This document shows, one piece after another, positions 1-12,039 of a stretch of DNA of 64,000 nt. Source of the stretch: Aquila chrysaetos chrysaetos (lineage: Eukaryota; Chordata; Aves; Accipitriformes; Accipitridae); contig NC_044012.1 in NCBI RefSeq assembly GCF_900496995.4, forward strand, positions 24,528,759 through 24,592,758. Direction: 5' to 3'. Every line of letters begins with the position of its first letter. Within the stretch, counting starts at the first letter, position 1. Made by a program: the position numbers and the translations under genes. The notes beneath the pieces were generated by a model. The model was not told where the DNA came from. It saw only the letters and a program-made list of their open reading frames with translations, and searched no databases.

Positions 1-2610
1 AAAAATGCATGGCATGTTGTGAAAATGTGTGGGTTGCAGTCTGATGAAGCAGAGCATTGACAGGCTATAGGCGCTGCAAGAGGCAGAGCCAGGCTGAAAG
101 CTGTCCCAGGCAAGCAATACTGAAAGTCTCTGTGCTGCATTTTACAGAAAAGGTTGTACCAGCTACTTCCACATCTCTCTGCAGTAGGAGTTTGCTGGTG
201 AAGGATGGGATTTGCAAACTCCTGCAAAAGGAGTGCCACAAGTCCTGTTCAGAAGCACACATCTATAAAATAAACTCTTTGAGAATTACTGTAAAAGGGC
301 TATGACTGTTCTTAATCCAGAGGGAGAAATCTAGCAATATCCTGCTAGGCTTAGAAAGCAGTGCACAGCCCTAGGAGGCATCACTGTGTCCTTCACCTTT
401 GGAGTGCTGCTGGCTTCATACAGCTGAAGTAGAAGTGTTTAACATTCATATAGCCATGAGGGTGGAAAGATAGCCACTGTTCAGCACTCTGGGTCTTACG
501 GCATTGGCCTGTCAGTCTTGTTTTGTCCAATGTGGATTTACAGTGGTCTTTCATCGAGTGTCCTTACCTTTGGAGATGGTGACATCCTGTACACATTAAA
601 CCTGGTGTTACACTTAAGCCCTGAAGTCCAGTGTGGAGCCCAGTGCCTTAATCCAGGTTGGCCTGGTGCGGCTGAACTCCCCCATGTACAGTGTAGCTCT
701 TCGATGCCTCTTTCTTCTGGCGTCCTTTGCAGTCCCTCCTTATGTTTGCTAGTTTTTCTGACATCCAAGAAAGGTCCCTCTGCTCGGGTCTTCTAGGTCC
801 TAGGTGGACACCATGCTTAATTAAATGGGCTGTTCTAATGCTGTTGAAAAGCCATCCAGAAGTGTCTCCATTACATGTCTGATTTGATATGAGGATAGAA
901 TTTCTTTCCATGTGGTTTACTCTTGCCCAGCATGTCAACTTATTTCATAGTCAATAACATAAGGCTTTAGGCCATTACTGTGCATGCTTTCTCCTTCCAT
1001 CCACGATATTATTTTAACACCTTCTGCTTGCCTTATAGCGACCCTTGATGTAACTGGGACGCAGCTGGTCAGTAATACATTGACTGGTAGCATAGAAGTG
1101 TCTGGCTGTGGTAATGATCCCTCTCCTGACTGTCTTTGTCCCTTGCACTGAAAATGCTGAGATGGATTTCTGCTAAACAAATCACAACTTCCTCCCAGTG
1201 CAGGCAGTTTGATGCTCCTCTCTTACAGAAAAGATCAAGTGTTTGGCTGCTCCCATGTCCGCCTGTCACGTGTTTAAAGTGCTGTTCTGGAAGCCATTTA
1301 ATTACAGCCCTACTGAGATTGGCTAAGCTGTCCTCTCTTCTGATGGAGGTCTCCCCGAGGGCTTCTTTAATGGCGCTGTCAGATGTTTCTGCATTCCTAC
1401 GTGGAGCAATTACTTATCCTGTGTAATTTGCCCACTGATTGAGGAGCTCTTCCACAAGATACAATGCTCGTTCACGTTCCATGGCACTTGGTGTTTTCTT
1501 CCTGCTTTAGTTTGGCAGCTGGTGGCAGCCAGGCTCCTGGTGATCACAGGAGGGGACCCTTCTTCCAAAATTCTTCTCTCCAATACCTCAATCCCTTTAA
1601 TGGAGGCCTCTGCTGTTCCCATGGGTGTTTTGTGACAGTTTAGTCTAGTTTGTATGTAATTCAACCACACTGGTGCCAGGCACTTTGCAGCGTTAGTGGC
1701 TGCTATGGGGCTTTTGGGTGTTCAGTGAGTGGACTGGTGGGGAGAGTAAGTAGCTACTGCTCAGGCACTGTTTCACGGTGCCGAGTTGCCCCGAATCCTA
1801 AAGGTTCCTATTTTCCATAGGTGGGCTGACTTCCCCACATGGAGATGCAAACCTGAGAGGCAGCAGGCATGTCTTGACCTTGTAGGTGCTGCATCAACAA
1901 GATCAACAAGGGCACAGTTTGCTTTTCCTGAGGCACCCATTCCTAGCCTGATGTGTTTTCTAGCTGTTTGGGAGCCATCAGCAGCTCCTCAAGTCTCTTC
2001 TGATGTCAGTACTGTTGGAGCCCCCTCCCTACCTCTGAGTGCTGTATCCCAGTTTGCAGTCCTTAGGAGCTCCCAAAGTCGTCTTTGTGGGTAGAGGCAC
2101 CTCTGGGCCTGGCTTTCTGAGTTGACCCCAGGGAGCCCATGATGCCTTCAGCTCAGCCCTCAGACAGAGACGTGCCTTCTGTCAGGGTCCAGGTTTCAGA
2201 GGTGCCTTTGGTGGCCTCCGTATGTTGAAACCTTGTAATTTCCAGGAGGCTGCTGGTGGGGCCGATTATCTAGCTGGACTTCTCATCCCTCATGTGGAAT
2301 TTGCAGCCACTGCACATTTGTATGGCAGGAGCCTGGGTATGGGGGATGGCTTTAATTAGCTTGTTTCTCGGCTGGGACATGGAGGCCTCCAGAGCCTGAA
2401 GAAGTCATTGGAAATCACCAGAGCCCCAGGATCAGATACGGGAGGTTGTGTTTAAGGAAAAGACCTGCATGGACCAGCAGATTTTTCCTCTAGATTGGTG
2501 GTTAGCAAGGCGGAAACAAGCTGCAGCGCTGGTCTGGCACCTCCCAAACGCTTAGGAGTGTGGCTCCTCCCTTGGCAAGCTTGCTTTCTCCCCCCCACCC
2601 CTTTGCCTTG
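1..2610. other. 5' flank of SELENBP1-like copy 1, no gene seen
   Basis: No gene could be supported in these 2.6 kb. Several short open frames occur on the minus strand between about 650 and 1,670, but they match no family I recognise and are interrupted. The same sequence recurs at 16,040-18,645, so it is part of the duplicated unit. The last 100 bases, with a pyrimidine- and C-rich stretch just before the TATA box, resemble the region upstream of the third SELENBP1 gene near 27,560-27,655. The core promoter was therefore duplicated together with the gene. Confidence 0.7.
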
Positions 2611-2618
2611 TATATAAG
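2611..2618 (+). promoter_or_regulatory. TATA box of SELENBP1-like copy 1
   Basis: A TATATAAG motif lies 118 bases upstream of the predicted ATG, in a position homologous to TATA-like motifs before the other two SELENBP1 genes. Transcription would be expected to start about 30 bases downstream, near 2,640. Confidence 0.7.
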
Positions 2619-2735
2619 GCCCCCTCGGAGCAGCCTTGGCACAACACAGCCCCACTCCAGCGAGGCAGGGAGCAAGCTGCACCTCCAGTTCCAGCACCTC
2701 TGCTCTTGAGGAGAGTGAACCAGAAGGCCTTCAGC

Positions 2736-5700
2736 ATGGGTAAGAGATACTCTGCAGCCTCCCCGCAGCCCACATGCAGCTCCAAGCCTTGTAGCCGCAT
2801 CCTGGATCTGGCTCCAGCCACTGCCTGGAGGCTGCAGACATCCCACCTTGAAACCCATTTGTGGACTGGTAGGTTTGTTCCTCTGCAGCACTGCAGGAAG
2901 GAGAAGAGTGGGACTGAAGCTTGGCGTGTTGTCTGACTGGTGCCAGAGGTTTCTATTGCCTCGCTACCGTTCTGCTTCCAGGGGCTTCTTTTTGCCTTGA
3001 AAAGCTACTTGCATGTGGCTGTAGCATCCGTGCTGAGGGGGAGCCTCCCCTTCTGCTGCGGAATCGTCAGGGAGACAAGAAACCAGACTTATTTTCCAGG
3101 CTAGACCTTCAATACTGACGTGGTTCTCTGTGTAAGCTCTCTCTCCTTCACTGCTGTTGGAGAAGCGATCAGTGAGGTGCTCAGAGGATGCAGAAGGGAA
3201 CTGAGCAGTGGTTTGATCCATGATACGCCAGGTGGCACTTGAGAGAGGATTCCTCTCCTGCATCTGTGATTTGTCAGTGCCATAACAAGACTAGATGCTG
3301 GTCACAGAGGTCCCCATTGACAGCGGGGGTGGGAGAAGGTCCATCGGGTAGGACAGAGTCTTCTGAATAGGCACCTTTTAGGACGTAGACGTTTCTCATT
3401 TTATTCTTCTCTTCTTCTCGAATCAGACAGATGCAGAGTTCAGTGCTACGAGTACCCCACCTGCCCGGATGTTGTGAAAGGCAAGTCCTCTTGAGCATGT
3501 TTTGGAGTGGGTGGTGTTTGGGAAAGAGCTCCGTGTTAGTGGAGACCACCATTAACTGTGTGTGTTATAGCCTCTCCAAAGGGAGAAGGCTGTAACTATA
3601 TGGAGATCCCACTTTTGTCCTCTATACCTCTGGGTCCGTAATGGAAGCAGGGTTGGACAGTTAACAGTGACCAAGGAGGAAGGTTGTAGCATCCAGAAAA
3701 ATAAGTTCAGTCCTATCTGAGAGTCGTTGAAGCTTTTCTTTTCCTTTCTGGCTGGCTCATGGTGTGTTTTAAAGGAAGCTTTCTATATACCCAGCTCCCA
3801 GAGAGGAGGTTGCCTACGTGACCTGTACCTACAGGGAAACATGCATCGACCAACCTGACTTCCTGGCCACCATCGATCTCAACCCCAGATCTCCATATTA
3901 TTGCCAGGTACCTGTTGTCTTGACTGTGTTTTATTGGGGCTGGTGACTAGCTGCTGGCTCTGTGCTTTATAGTGCCTCCAGATTCAGGGACATCTACTCT
4001 TTTTTGCTGGGGAAAATCAGATTGCTTGATAGCCACTCTGTCATGCCAGCTGTCTGTTATGCCTTACACCTTCTTGTCTTCCTGCATCTTCTGTCTCATC
4101 CACCCTGAACTGACTTTTTTCCCTTGCTGCCTGTTCATAACCTGCCAAGACCCATCTGGGAAACCCCTTGTGAGTTTTGTCATGACAGGTCTACTTCTTG
4201 CTTCTCCACCGGTATTATGCGTGAGATAGGGATGTGTCTGCTAGGAATCTCACCTTCCTGGTCTCTTTCCACTGTCTTGTGTATGCCTCGCTCTAGTTGA
4301 ATCACCTCTGTCTCTGTGTCCCGGGGGACAAGTTGGCTCTGACTCACTTCCCAACTCACTCCCAGAGAATCTTGGTGCTGCTAGTGAGTTTTTGAGCAAA
4401 TGCTCTGAATCACCCCTGTCAGTGGCTGCTCAGCATGGAAAATGGTCTCCAGTGACCCAGGTGGTTTAGGGTATCCAGCACTTTTGCAGAGTTCAGCAAT
4501 TTTCTACTGTGCTGCAATGTTGGCGATGTTCTGTTATGCACTGTACCAACCTGTCTGCTGTCATCCTAAATGGGAAGTTGGAGTTTAACCTGTCTCCAAA
4601 GGCTGCAAAGACACATTATCTACATCTACTGTGCATCTTTGAACTGATCAGTCACATTTAACATTTCCGGAGATCTCCTTTGGTGCGGGCACTGGTGTTA
4701 TCATCTCTATGTTGCTGGTTGCATTAGGGTCCCCATTTCTCCGTGCCTCCCTGTGCGAACCCTAACTCTACCTTGAGTGCCTAGGTGATTCACCGCCTGC
4801 CCATGCCCAACCTCAAAGATGAGCTGCATTCCTCGGGGTGGAGCGCTGGCTGCCCCTGCTTTGACGATACCACAACGAAAAGGACAAGCTGATTCTTCCC
4901 TGTTTGATTTCTTCCCGCATTTACGTGGTGGAGTGGGTTCACAGTGCCGGGCTCCCAAGCTGTGTAAGGTATGCCTGAGGTGATTCAAAGACAAGCTTCT
5001 GGGAAGGAGTTGGGGAACTAGTGCTTCTTGAATAATGTAGAGGGAAGAAGGGTTCTCTCCTCATCTTCTCTCCACCCTGATTTTAGAGAGCTGGGTCACT
5101 TTTTCCCTCTCGGCTCTCTCCTTTTCAGACCAAGGAAGGCTCCGATCATCATTGCGTTCCGTTCTGTGTGCCTGTTGCACAGAGAGAGTCTAATAACGGG
5201 AAGTCACGCAACACACCACACCTGCCCCCCTCCCAAATAGTGAGGCGGACAGACAAGCTGTTATGAGTTAGGTGGTTGCTGCACTCTTGTTGTCTGTTCA
5301 GAGGGGAGCTCAGAGGCTTCTGTGCTCCTCTCGAAGGAGGAGCAGGCCCTAGCAAGTGTGAGTTCTGGGAAAGAAAGCTCCGGCAAGCGTCAGAGATTTT
5401 CAGAAGTCTCTGATGGCCAAAGGCTCTGCCAGGGAGTGTGAAATGAGCTGAGCAGTCAGAGGCTGAAGTGTGTGTGCGTCAACTTTTTTCAGATGATTGA
5501 GCCAGTGGATGTCTTCTGGAAGTGCAACAAGGGATACCTCAATATACCTCGCAGCCTGCCTAATGGCGATATTCTGATTGCCAACACAGGAGATCCATCT
5601 GGCAATGCGAAAGGTACTTTGCCCTTTAATAACTCCATGAACAAACTGATTGGTTGGAAGTGGAGTATGTGATATTTCGTCCATCCCCTTTTTGTATCAC

Positions 5701-8539
5701 AGGTGGATTTATTGTGCTGGATGGAGAGACCTTTGAGCTGAAGGGGAACTGGGAGAATGAGTGTGACAGCCCGCCGAGTGGATATGACTTCTGTTACAAG
5801 CCACGCCACAACGTTCTGGTCAGCTCTGCCGGAGTAGTCCCAAAATGTGTGGGATATGGATTCAGTCCCGATGACTTCAAGAAAGGTGAGGGAATATGGG
5901 TGCAAGTGCTGAGCCAGAACTCACCGAGGTGGTGGGAGGGTGTCGATGCCGTCAAAGAAAGGGCCAGAGCTGGTGAGAGGACACAGGCAGATTTCTTCCC
6001 CAATGGCCCATTTTACAGACACGGCTACAGGACGTGCAGCATCTGTCCTTAAGGCAGGCTGGTTCCTGTCTTCTCCCACTGCTCCCTAAATCACCGCAGT
6101 TTCTCTGCTGATTCTGGCTCGTCGCTGCCATGGCTGTCCCTGCCTGTGAGCATTTTGGGGAGGGATTAGGGTAGCCCTCCCTCTTCTGATGTGGTTTTCC
6201 TTTTCCTCAGGGGTCTTTGGGCGCCGCCTGAACGTGTGGAACTTGTCCTGCCGCAGCCCTCACCCAGTGCTTTGACCTTGGGGGAGGACTCTCTGCCCCT
6301 GAGCGTTAAATTCCTCCACAACCCCGATGCTGCCGAGGGATATGTCAGCTGTGCCCTGAGTGGCATCGTTCTACCGCTTCTACAAGTGCGAGGCAAGTAT
6401 TGTGCCAGCAGCCAGGGGAGACCCCGGCCGTGGTGAGCTACAGAGGGATTGAGAAGCACACAGAAGAAATTTGGGGTAGCAGAGGAGAAAGAAGGAGGCG
6501 TGCGGAGAGGGCACTATCCAGACCCTGCTTTGGATGTGTGTGCTAGAACGAGAGGAGTCTGTTCTTCCACTGAGTGTAAAGGAAGCCCATCATGACCATC
6601 TAGGATGAACATCTGGGGGATTAATTTGAGCGATGAAGACCAGCCTTGCTGTTGGTATCAGACGATGCTGTCCTAATTGTGTCTGCTCATAGTAGCTGGG
6701 TGCAGCGGTTAGCCTTCCTCAGGCAACTTTGCCTAGCTGTGCAGTGTGTGAGTGCAGGGGAGTGCACATCTTGCCTGACCAGCCAGGAACGCTCATGGTG
6801 CGGTGCCTGTGTTTCTTGTGCAGAGAGACAACTGGGCAGTGGAGGAGGTGATTCGGATACCGGCCAAGGACGTGACGGGATGGATTATGCCCAAGATGCC
6901 AGGTTCGTGTGCCCTGAGGTGGTGTTTCCTTTTTCTTCCGGGGCATTGTTTTGCACAGCCTGGCAAAGCCCACTCACTGACCGGCAAAGCCTTGCTGCGT
7001 AAAACACGGCAGAAGGCTCGTTGGAGGGGCTGAGGGGCTGTGCACACCCCCAAGAAGACACTGCTGCCCCAGCTGGAGCCTGTGCACTTGAGCCTGTGAG
7101 ATGTACAGAATGGCAGGGAGAGATGCGAGCTGGGGTTCGATGCAAGGCATGCTTTCTGTTGCTGCTGTCTTCTCTGGAGCTTTTTGTTTCTGTGCCCTAG
7201 CATTCACAGTGGACCTCATCATCTCAATGGATGACAAGTACCTCTATCTCAGCAACTGGCTGCATGGAGACATCCGCCAGTACGAGCTCTCCAAAACCTG
7301 CAAGCCCAGGCTGGTGGGACAGGTAAGGCAGGAGCAGAAAGGCTTGCACTGTTGGTTCCTCGGCAGGATCTGGTGGTGGTTAGATGACAAGGCAACATGT
7401 CTCCCACTGCCTCGCTTACAGGTGTTTGTGGGAGGCAGTATCCTCAGAGGTGGACCCGTGGCTGTGTGTAGAGACGAAGAGCTGAAGTGCCAGCCGGAGC
7501 CCTTGGTGATCAAGGTGAGTTCCGTGGCCTGTTTGCCCTCTGGTGTCCTTTGGACTTTGGCTCTGCTCTGCTAATTCTCTGCCCAGGGTTTCTGGGGTAG
7601 GTCTCCACCACGGAGGTGCCCCCCGTGTCTGCAGCATCTGGTAGCTTGTCTGTGTTGGGAGGGGAGGCAGCCACTCTGCTCTGCTCTGCTCCCCTGCTCC
7701 TGCTTGTGCTTGACTGCTCAAAGAAAGAAGCCAGTAACATCACTGCTGTCTGTTGTGCCTTCAGTGCAAGAGAGTGTACGGCGGCCCTGGTAAAATGCAG
7801 CTCAGCGTGGATGGCAAGAGGCTGTACGTCACCAACTCCTTATACAGCACATGGGACAAGCAGTTCTACCCGAACTTGGTCAAGTAAGAAACATTTGGGA
7901 GACAAGGGGCCTCTTTTGCATGGCCTCTCTGTTAGAAACAGGAAAGGTGCCTCATCAGGGGGCCTACAAGGACGCGTTTGTGATTGCAAGGGGACAGCTC
8001 TTTCTAACACCATCCCCGCAGCTTCCTCATGTTGAATTTCACATTGTGAGTTGACTCACAAACATCTCTGGCTGGGCAAGCTGCAGTGCCAGGGATTGGC
8101 TTGGGAGAGCCTAAGTGTTCAGTCTGAAAGGTGGAGTGAATCCATCTACGGATCTCTGGGAGCCAGGCCACGTCTCTGCTACAGCATCTCCCAGTGTATC
8201 CACCAGAGATGTTTTGATTTAGCAAAGCAGACGATGATCTCCAACACCAAGGCAAGCTCCAGCCTGCCTGTCACATCATGCCTAGCAGATACGGAACAGG
8301 AGGGTGAAGGGCAGGATCTCTTGAACAGGACCATGGTTTGCTTGTCTGTAATAGCTGTGCTCTCGTCCCCTCACAGGGAAGGCTCTGTCATGCTGCAGAT
8401 TGATGTGGACACTGAGAAAGGAGGCCTGACCGTGAACAAGAACTTCCTGGTGGATTTTGGAAAGGAACCCAATGGGCCTTGCCTTGCCCATGACATCCAC
8501 TTCCCTTGTGGGGATTCCACCACCGATATCTTGGCCTAG
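2736..8539 (+). CDS. SELENBP1-like gene, copy 1 (frameshifted as sequenced)
   Basis: This is the same 12-exon gene as copy 2. Exons read 2736-2739, 3427-3480, 3795-3907, 4785-4968, 5493-5613, 5703-5885, 6211-6392, 6824-6902, 7201-7322, 7422-7514, 7765-7883 and 8377-8539 (stop TAG). Splice sites match copy 2, including GC donors after exons 2 and 7. Exon 4 is two bases shorter than in copy 2, and exon 7 has three extra single bases, so as written exon 4 is frameshifted and exon 7 is read in a wrong frame over its middle. Introns carry the same kind of one-base indels at a similar density, which points to consensus error rather than loss of selection. If the errors are artificial, the product is the same cysteine-rich SELENBP1-like protein described for copy 2. 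A genuine very young pseudogene is the alternative. Confidence 0.75.
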
Positions 8540-9197
8540 GCGCCATGTGAAAGACTCCCTTCTTCTCTCCCTTCTGTAGTGCAGCCATTAAGAGCATAGG
8601 GTAATTGGGTCTGGGGGTCCGCATGCATTGCTGGAGTCTAGATTTCTGCTAACATAAGCTATGGAAGCTCTGCCTTGTTGCGAGAGTTTGGTTCAGGCCG
8701 GTGAACAACGACACAGGCATGTTTTCAGTGCAAAGCAATCCCTGGGCATGATTCACAGAGCAGAGCCCAGGGCGATTGCTCAGATACAGACACGTGCAGT
8801 GCGCACAGTGCCTTTCGGCAGACATCTGCATACCCACCGTGCCTTGCCTCATTGCTACAGGCCTGTCGGACACCTGCCTTGATGTCCCCAGGCTGTTAGC
8901 AATCGCTGTCTAGTACCGGGGCCGGTAGCAAGGTGTTGGACTCTCAGTTATGCTTCAGAGCTTGTTCACCCTTGAAAACTAAGGCAAAAGAAAGTGAAGT
9001 GCCCAGTTTGTCTGAGTTACTGTTCTTCAGCCAGGACATTCCTGGATAGTCTTCCCCTGGCACAAGAGCCCTCTTGGCTCGCTTCTCACGTGCTTGGATC
9101 AGTATGCATTATAGCTGAAGGAGTATGAAGTGCTTATTTCAAAAAGAGGTGCCTGTTTCATGACACTGGTTTGCTCTTGTGTTCTGCTTTAAACAAG

Positions 9198-9203
9198 AAT
9201 AAA
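9198..9203 (+). terminator. Poly(A) signal of SELENBP1-like copy 1
   Basis: AATAAA lies about 660 bases after the stop codon, followed by T- and GT-rich sequence. The 8,540-9,200 stretch is then a 3' UTR with no other gene visible. The same signal occurs at the equivalent place in copy 2. Confidence 0.6.
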
Positions 9204-10508
9204 ATTGTTCTTTGCATCAGCTGGATCTTCATGTGTCTTATTTCATTGAAGCCTTTCTATATTGTTTTCAGCAGTGGTTAATGATTAGGTCAGGGTTTTA
9301 GAAATCCCTATGACAGAAACACTGTCTGGTCAGGAGTGCCTGTTAGTCTTCCTGAAACCCAAAGGTTGCAAAAATGTGGATCTAATGTGAATCCTTACAA
9401 ATTTTAGCTTTTTCCCTATTTACCTTGGAAGAAAAGATCTTTGCTTTCTTTCTTCACACTTCCCATGGACAAACACATTGCTACAGCTCTCTTGTGCCCC
9501 CTTAATGGTCCCAGGAGAAAAAACACTCCCTTCTGGAGAACAGTTCCATAGCTTCAATGAAGTGTCCAAGAGGTCTGGGAGAAATTGCCCCCCTTGGGGG
9601 TCCTTTTCTCACTGGCTAGAGAGGACGACATTAGACGAGGTCTTGAGTTTCAGGAGGTGAGAGGCATCCCTGGGGTGCTGCTTGAGGGTGACACGCCGTT
9701 CTGATCCTCCAGAGCTGCCTTGTTGGAAGGCCTTCTTGGGGGATGTCCCTGCTGTTGAGGTGGCTTTGGAATGAGCCTTATCTCACCTGCCTTCAGACCC
9801 TGCAAAGCCTCTATCTCAGTAGAGGTGCCTCCTCCTCTCCCTTGGCTGGAGGGAGACTCTGGCCAGCAGACATCCCTATGCCAGCGTGTGGTCCAGGTGG
9901 CTGGAGGTAGCTGTGCCGAATCCACCCTGGAAACCCCTCCTTGGGGTGGGGCCAGGCACCATCCACCTTAACGCAGGGAAGAACTCCCTTACCGAATGGC
10001 CATCTTTATGGGGTTTGGTCAGAGAGTCTGCTGTCCCTCACACTATCGACTGGCCACCCTCTCTGACTTGCAGGTGGTCGCACAGCAAGGCGAGGACTCA
10101 GCCTGGGCTTTGAGCTGCAGCTGGACCGTGAAGACCAACAGGCAACGGTGCAGAGGTGACCCAGCAACTTGTTCCACCATCAGGCCATGCTATGCCCAAG
10201 CTGGATGGATGCGGACATGTTTCTGCTGGTATGAGCGAATTCCTTCGTCCCCTCCAAGGCCTGTTCCCAGGTCCTTGGGTCCTGATTTCAGTGTTTCAGG
10301 TAGCGTGGGCCTTTCCTCACGCTTGTGCATGAGTTACCCCGAGGAATGTGGAACGCGGTGCATCTGCAGTGGCTGAATGTGCCTTACCTGGGGAGATGGT
10401 GAATTGGGGTGGCTGAAGTTGGATGCTTCGTCTGTTCCCTCTCGTGGTTATTTGGAAGATAGGCTTCTCCCTGGTGCCAGCACCCGCCAAGTCCTTCCCA
10501 GCTTCCAA
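9204..10508. other. Downstream flank inside the duplication
   Basis: No gene, RNA or mobile element was recognised. The sequence is shared with 25,230-26,531 apart from indels, and the shared block ends at 10,508. Confidence 0.6.
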
Positions 10509-12039
10509 CAGCTTCCCAAAAGTGCTTTGTTCTGGGATACAAGCTGGGAGGGAAGATGGCGTTTCATGAGTACCTGAAGGGCATCCTTAGACTGCACTAC
10601 TCGTTAACGTACCAATTTAAGATGAGGGTTGTAGGTGGAAACTAATGTCTCGAAAAAACTTGCTGACAGCGCAGCTGTTGTGAGCGCTCTATTCTGCCCT
10701 GGGTCTTCTTTTCAGAGGAACCTTCAATTTTCTGTCCCCTTCCAGATAGCAGCAGAGGCAAGAAATAATCCCAGCCTATATTCCACTCTAAGCAGCAGAA
10801 GACCCACACATTTGATCTCCTCCCCTCTAGTCTGCAGGCTGCAGCAGATGAATACTGAGATCTCCTAACCCTCCTGAATGCTTTTTGCTGTGCTTTTGTA
10901 GCATTTGCTCATTTCAGTGTTTAGAAGCCTGGCTGAATATGTGGAAATAGCACTGTGTGAATGTGACCTTTGCTTTCTTTAAGGGATGTTGCCAGGGAGA
11001 GGATGCAAATATAACTTTCTGGCTGTTTCTTAAAGTATTTTGCAGAGGAATCATAGATATTGCAGAGAATGGAAAAGGGTATTGATTAGGTTGTTTTACC
11101 ATAGATAAAAATATTGTCTTCTATAATAGATGAAAAAAACACTGATACATATTCTGCCTTTATATTCATAGTAGGATGAATAGCGACTGACCAGAAACTC
11201 ATACAGAGAAGTGTAAATGAGTCCTTGGAGTGGAACCTGAAATGTTTAGGTAAACTGCTCAGCATATGTATTCCTGGTTTGCATTTCCTTCTCCATCACT
11301 GGAGGAAAGTCAGCTGTTCTTGTTTTCAATTGTTACACGGTTGGAGTCTGATTTGCAGTGCTCGTAGGGACTTTTAAGGAAAGTTGCCAATGCCTGTCTT
11401 TAGGCAGAGGCATGGAAGAGGAGAAGAAGCAGGTCCTGCTCGTCCGTCCTCCCCAGCTGCATGGTGCTGCCACTCCTCTTGTGTCAGATGGAGCGATTGT
11501 GCAGTTGTGGGAGGAGTCGGTCGGAGGAGCTGATCCGGCAGAAAACTGCGCTGCCAGAAAAGTGACTCACCGTCCATCTCCCTGTGGCTGCACATGGCAG
11601 GGCCCTTCAGCAGCAGCCTGAAGTCACTTCTCATTACATGGTGTCTGAAATCACAACCTAAGGATGTGGGTGTCGGATGGGTTTGTCCGGTTGCAGCTGT
11701 GGGCTGCAGTGGGGAGGGGTGATCCCACTGCTGCCGTGCTTCTGGCCAGACCTTTCTGTGCCCTCCCCTGTGACTCCGGCTCCAACAGCAAACCACTCAT
11801 TCGGAGGGGAAGGGGCAGCTGAAATAGTAGCGGAGAAAAGGCAGAGAGGTGCCTTGAGGGAGAAGAAGTGTAGTTGTGCTATGCTGATGTTCCCTCCAGC
11901 AAACCTGGTAGCCTGCACATGGAAATGTGTTTTGAAGTGACATGCAGAAGGGCACCACGTGTCCCGGGCGTGAGTCCAGTAGCCCTGTGACATTTGGTTT
12001 GTTTCTGCTCAGTGAGGGGATCGATAGATCCAGGGTGTT
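10509..12039. other. Single-copy spacer, nothing recognised
   Basis: This 1.5 kb has no counterpart elsewhere in the window. It is the left part of the sequence lying between the two duplicated blocks. No exon of SELENBP1 or of another gene could be supported in it. Confidence 0.6.

Larger units (their letters stand above)
1..10508 (+). repeat. Large segmental duplication, copy 1
   Basis: This segment is nearly identical to 16,040-26,531. The offset is 16,039 at the left and 16,023 at the right, so copy 1 has a net excess of about 16 bases. It contains the 5' flank, promoter, all 12 exons, 3' UTR and about 1.3 kb of downstream flank of a SELENBP1-like gene. Differences are overwhelmingly one-base indels in short runs; only rare substitutions were noticed (for example near 4,612 and 5,306). 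The match ends abruptly at 10,508. Its left end is not visible because the window begins inside the match. The likely explanation is a very recent tandem duplication or an assembly duplication with poorly polished consensus. Confidence 0.95.

Noticed and set aside
648-1670. Minus-strand open frames upstream of copy 1 (and the same at 16,688-17,812)
   Set aside because: They are short and interrupted, and I could not assign them to any gene or element family. Left as unknown rather than called.
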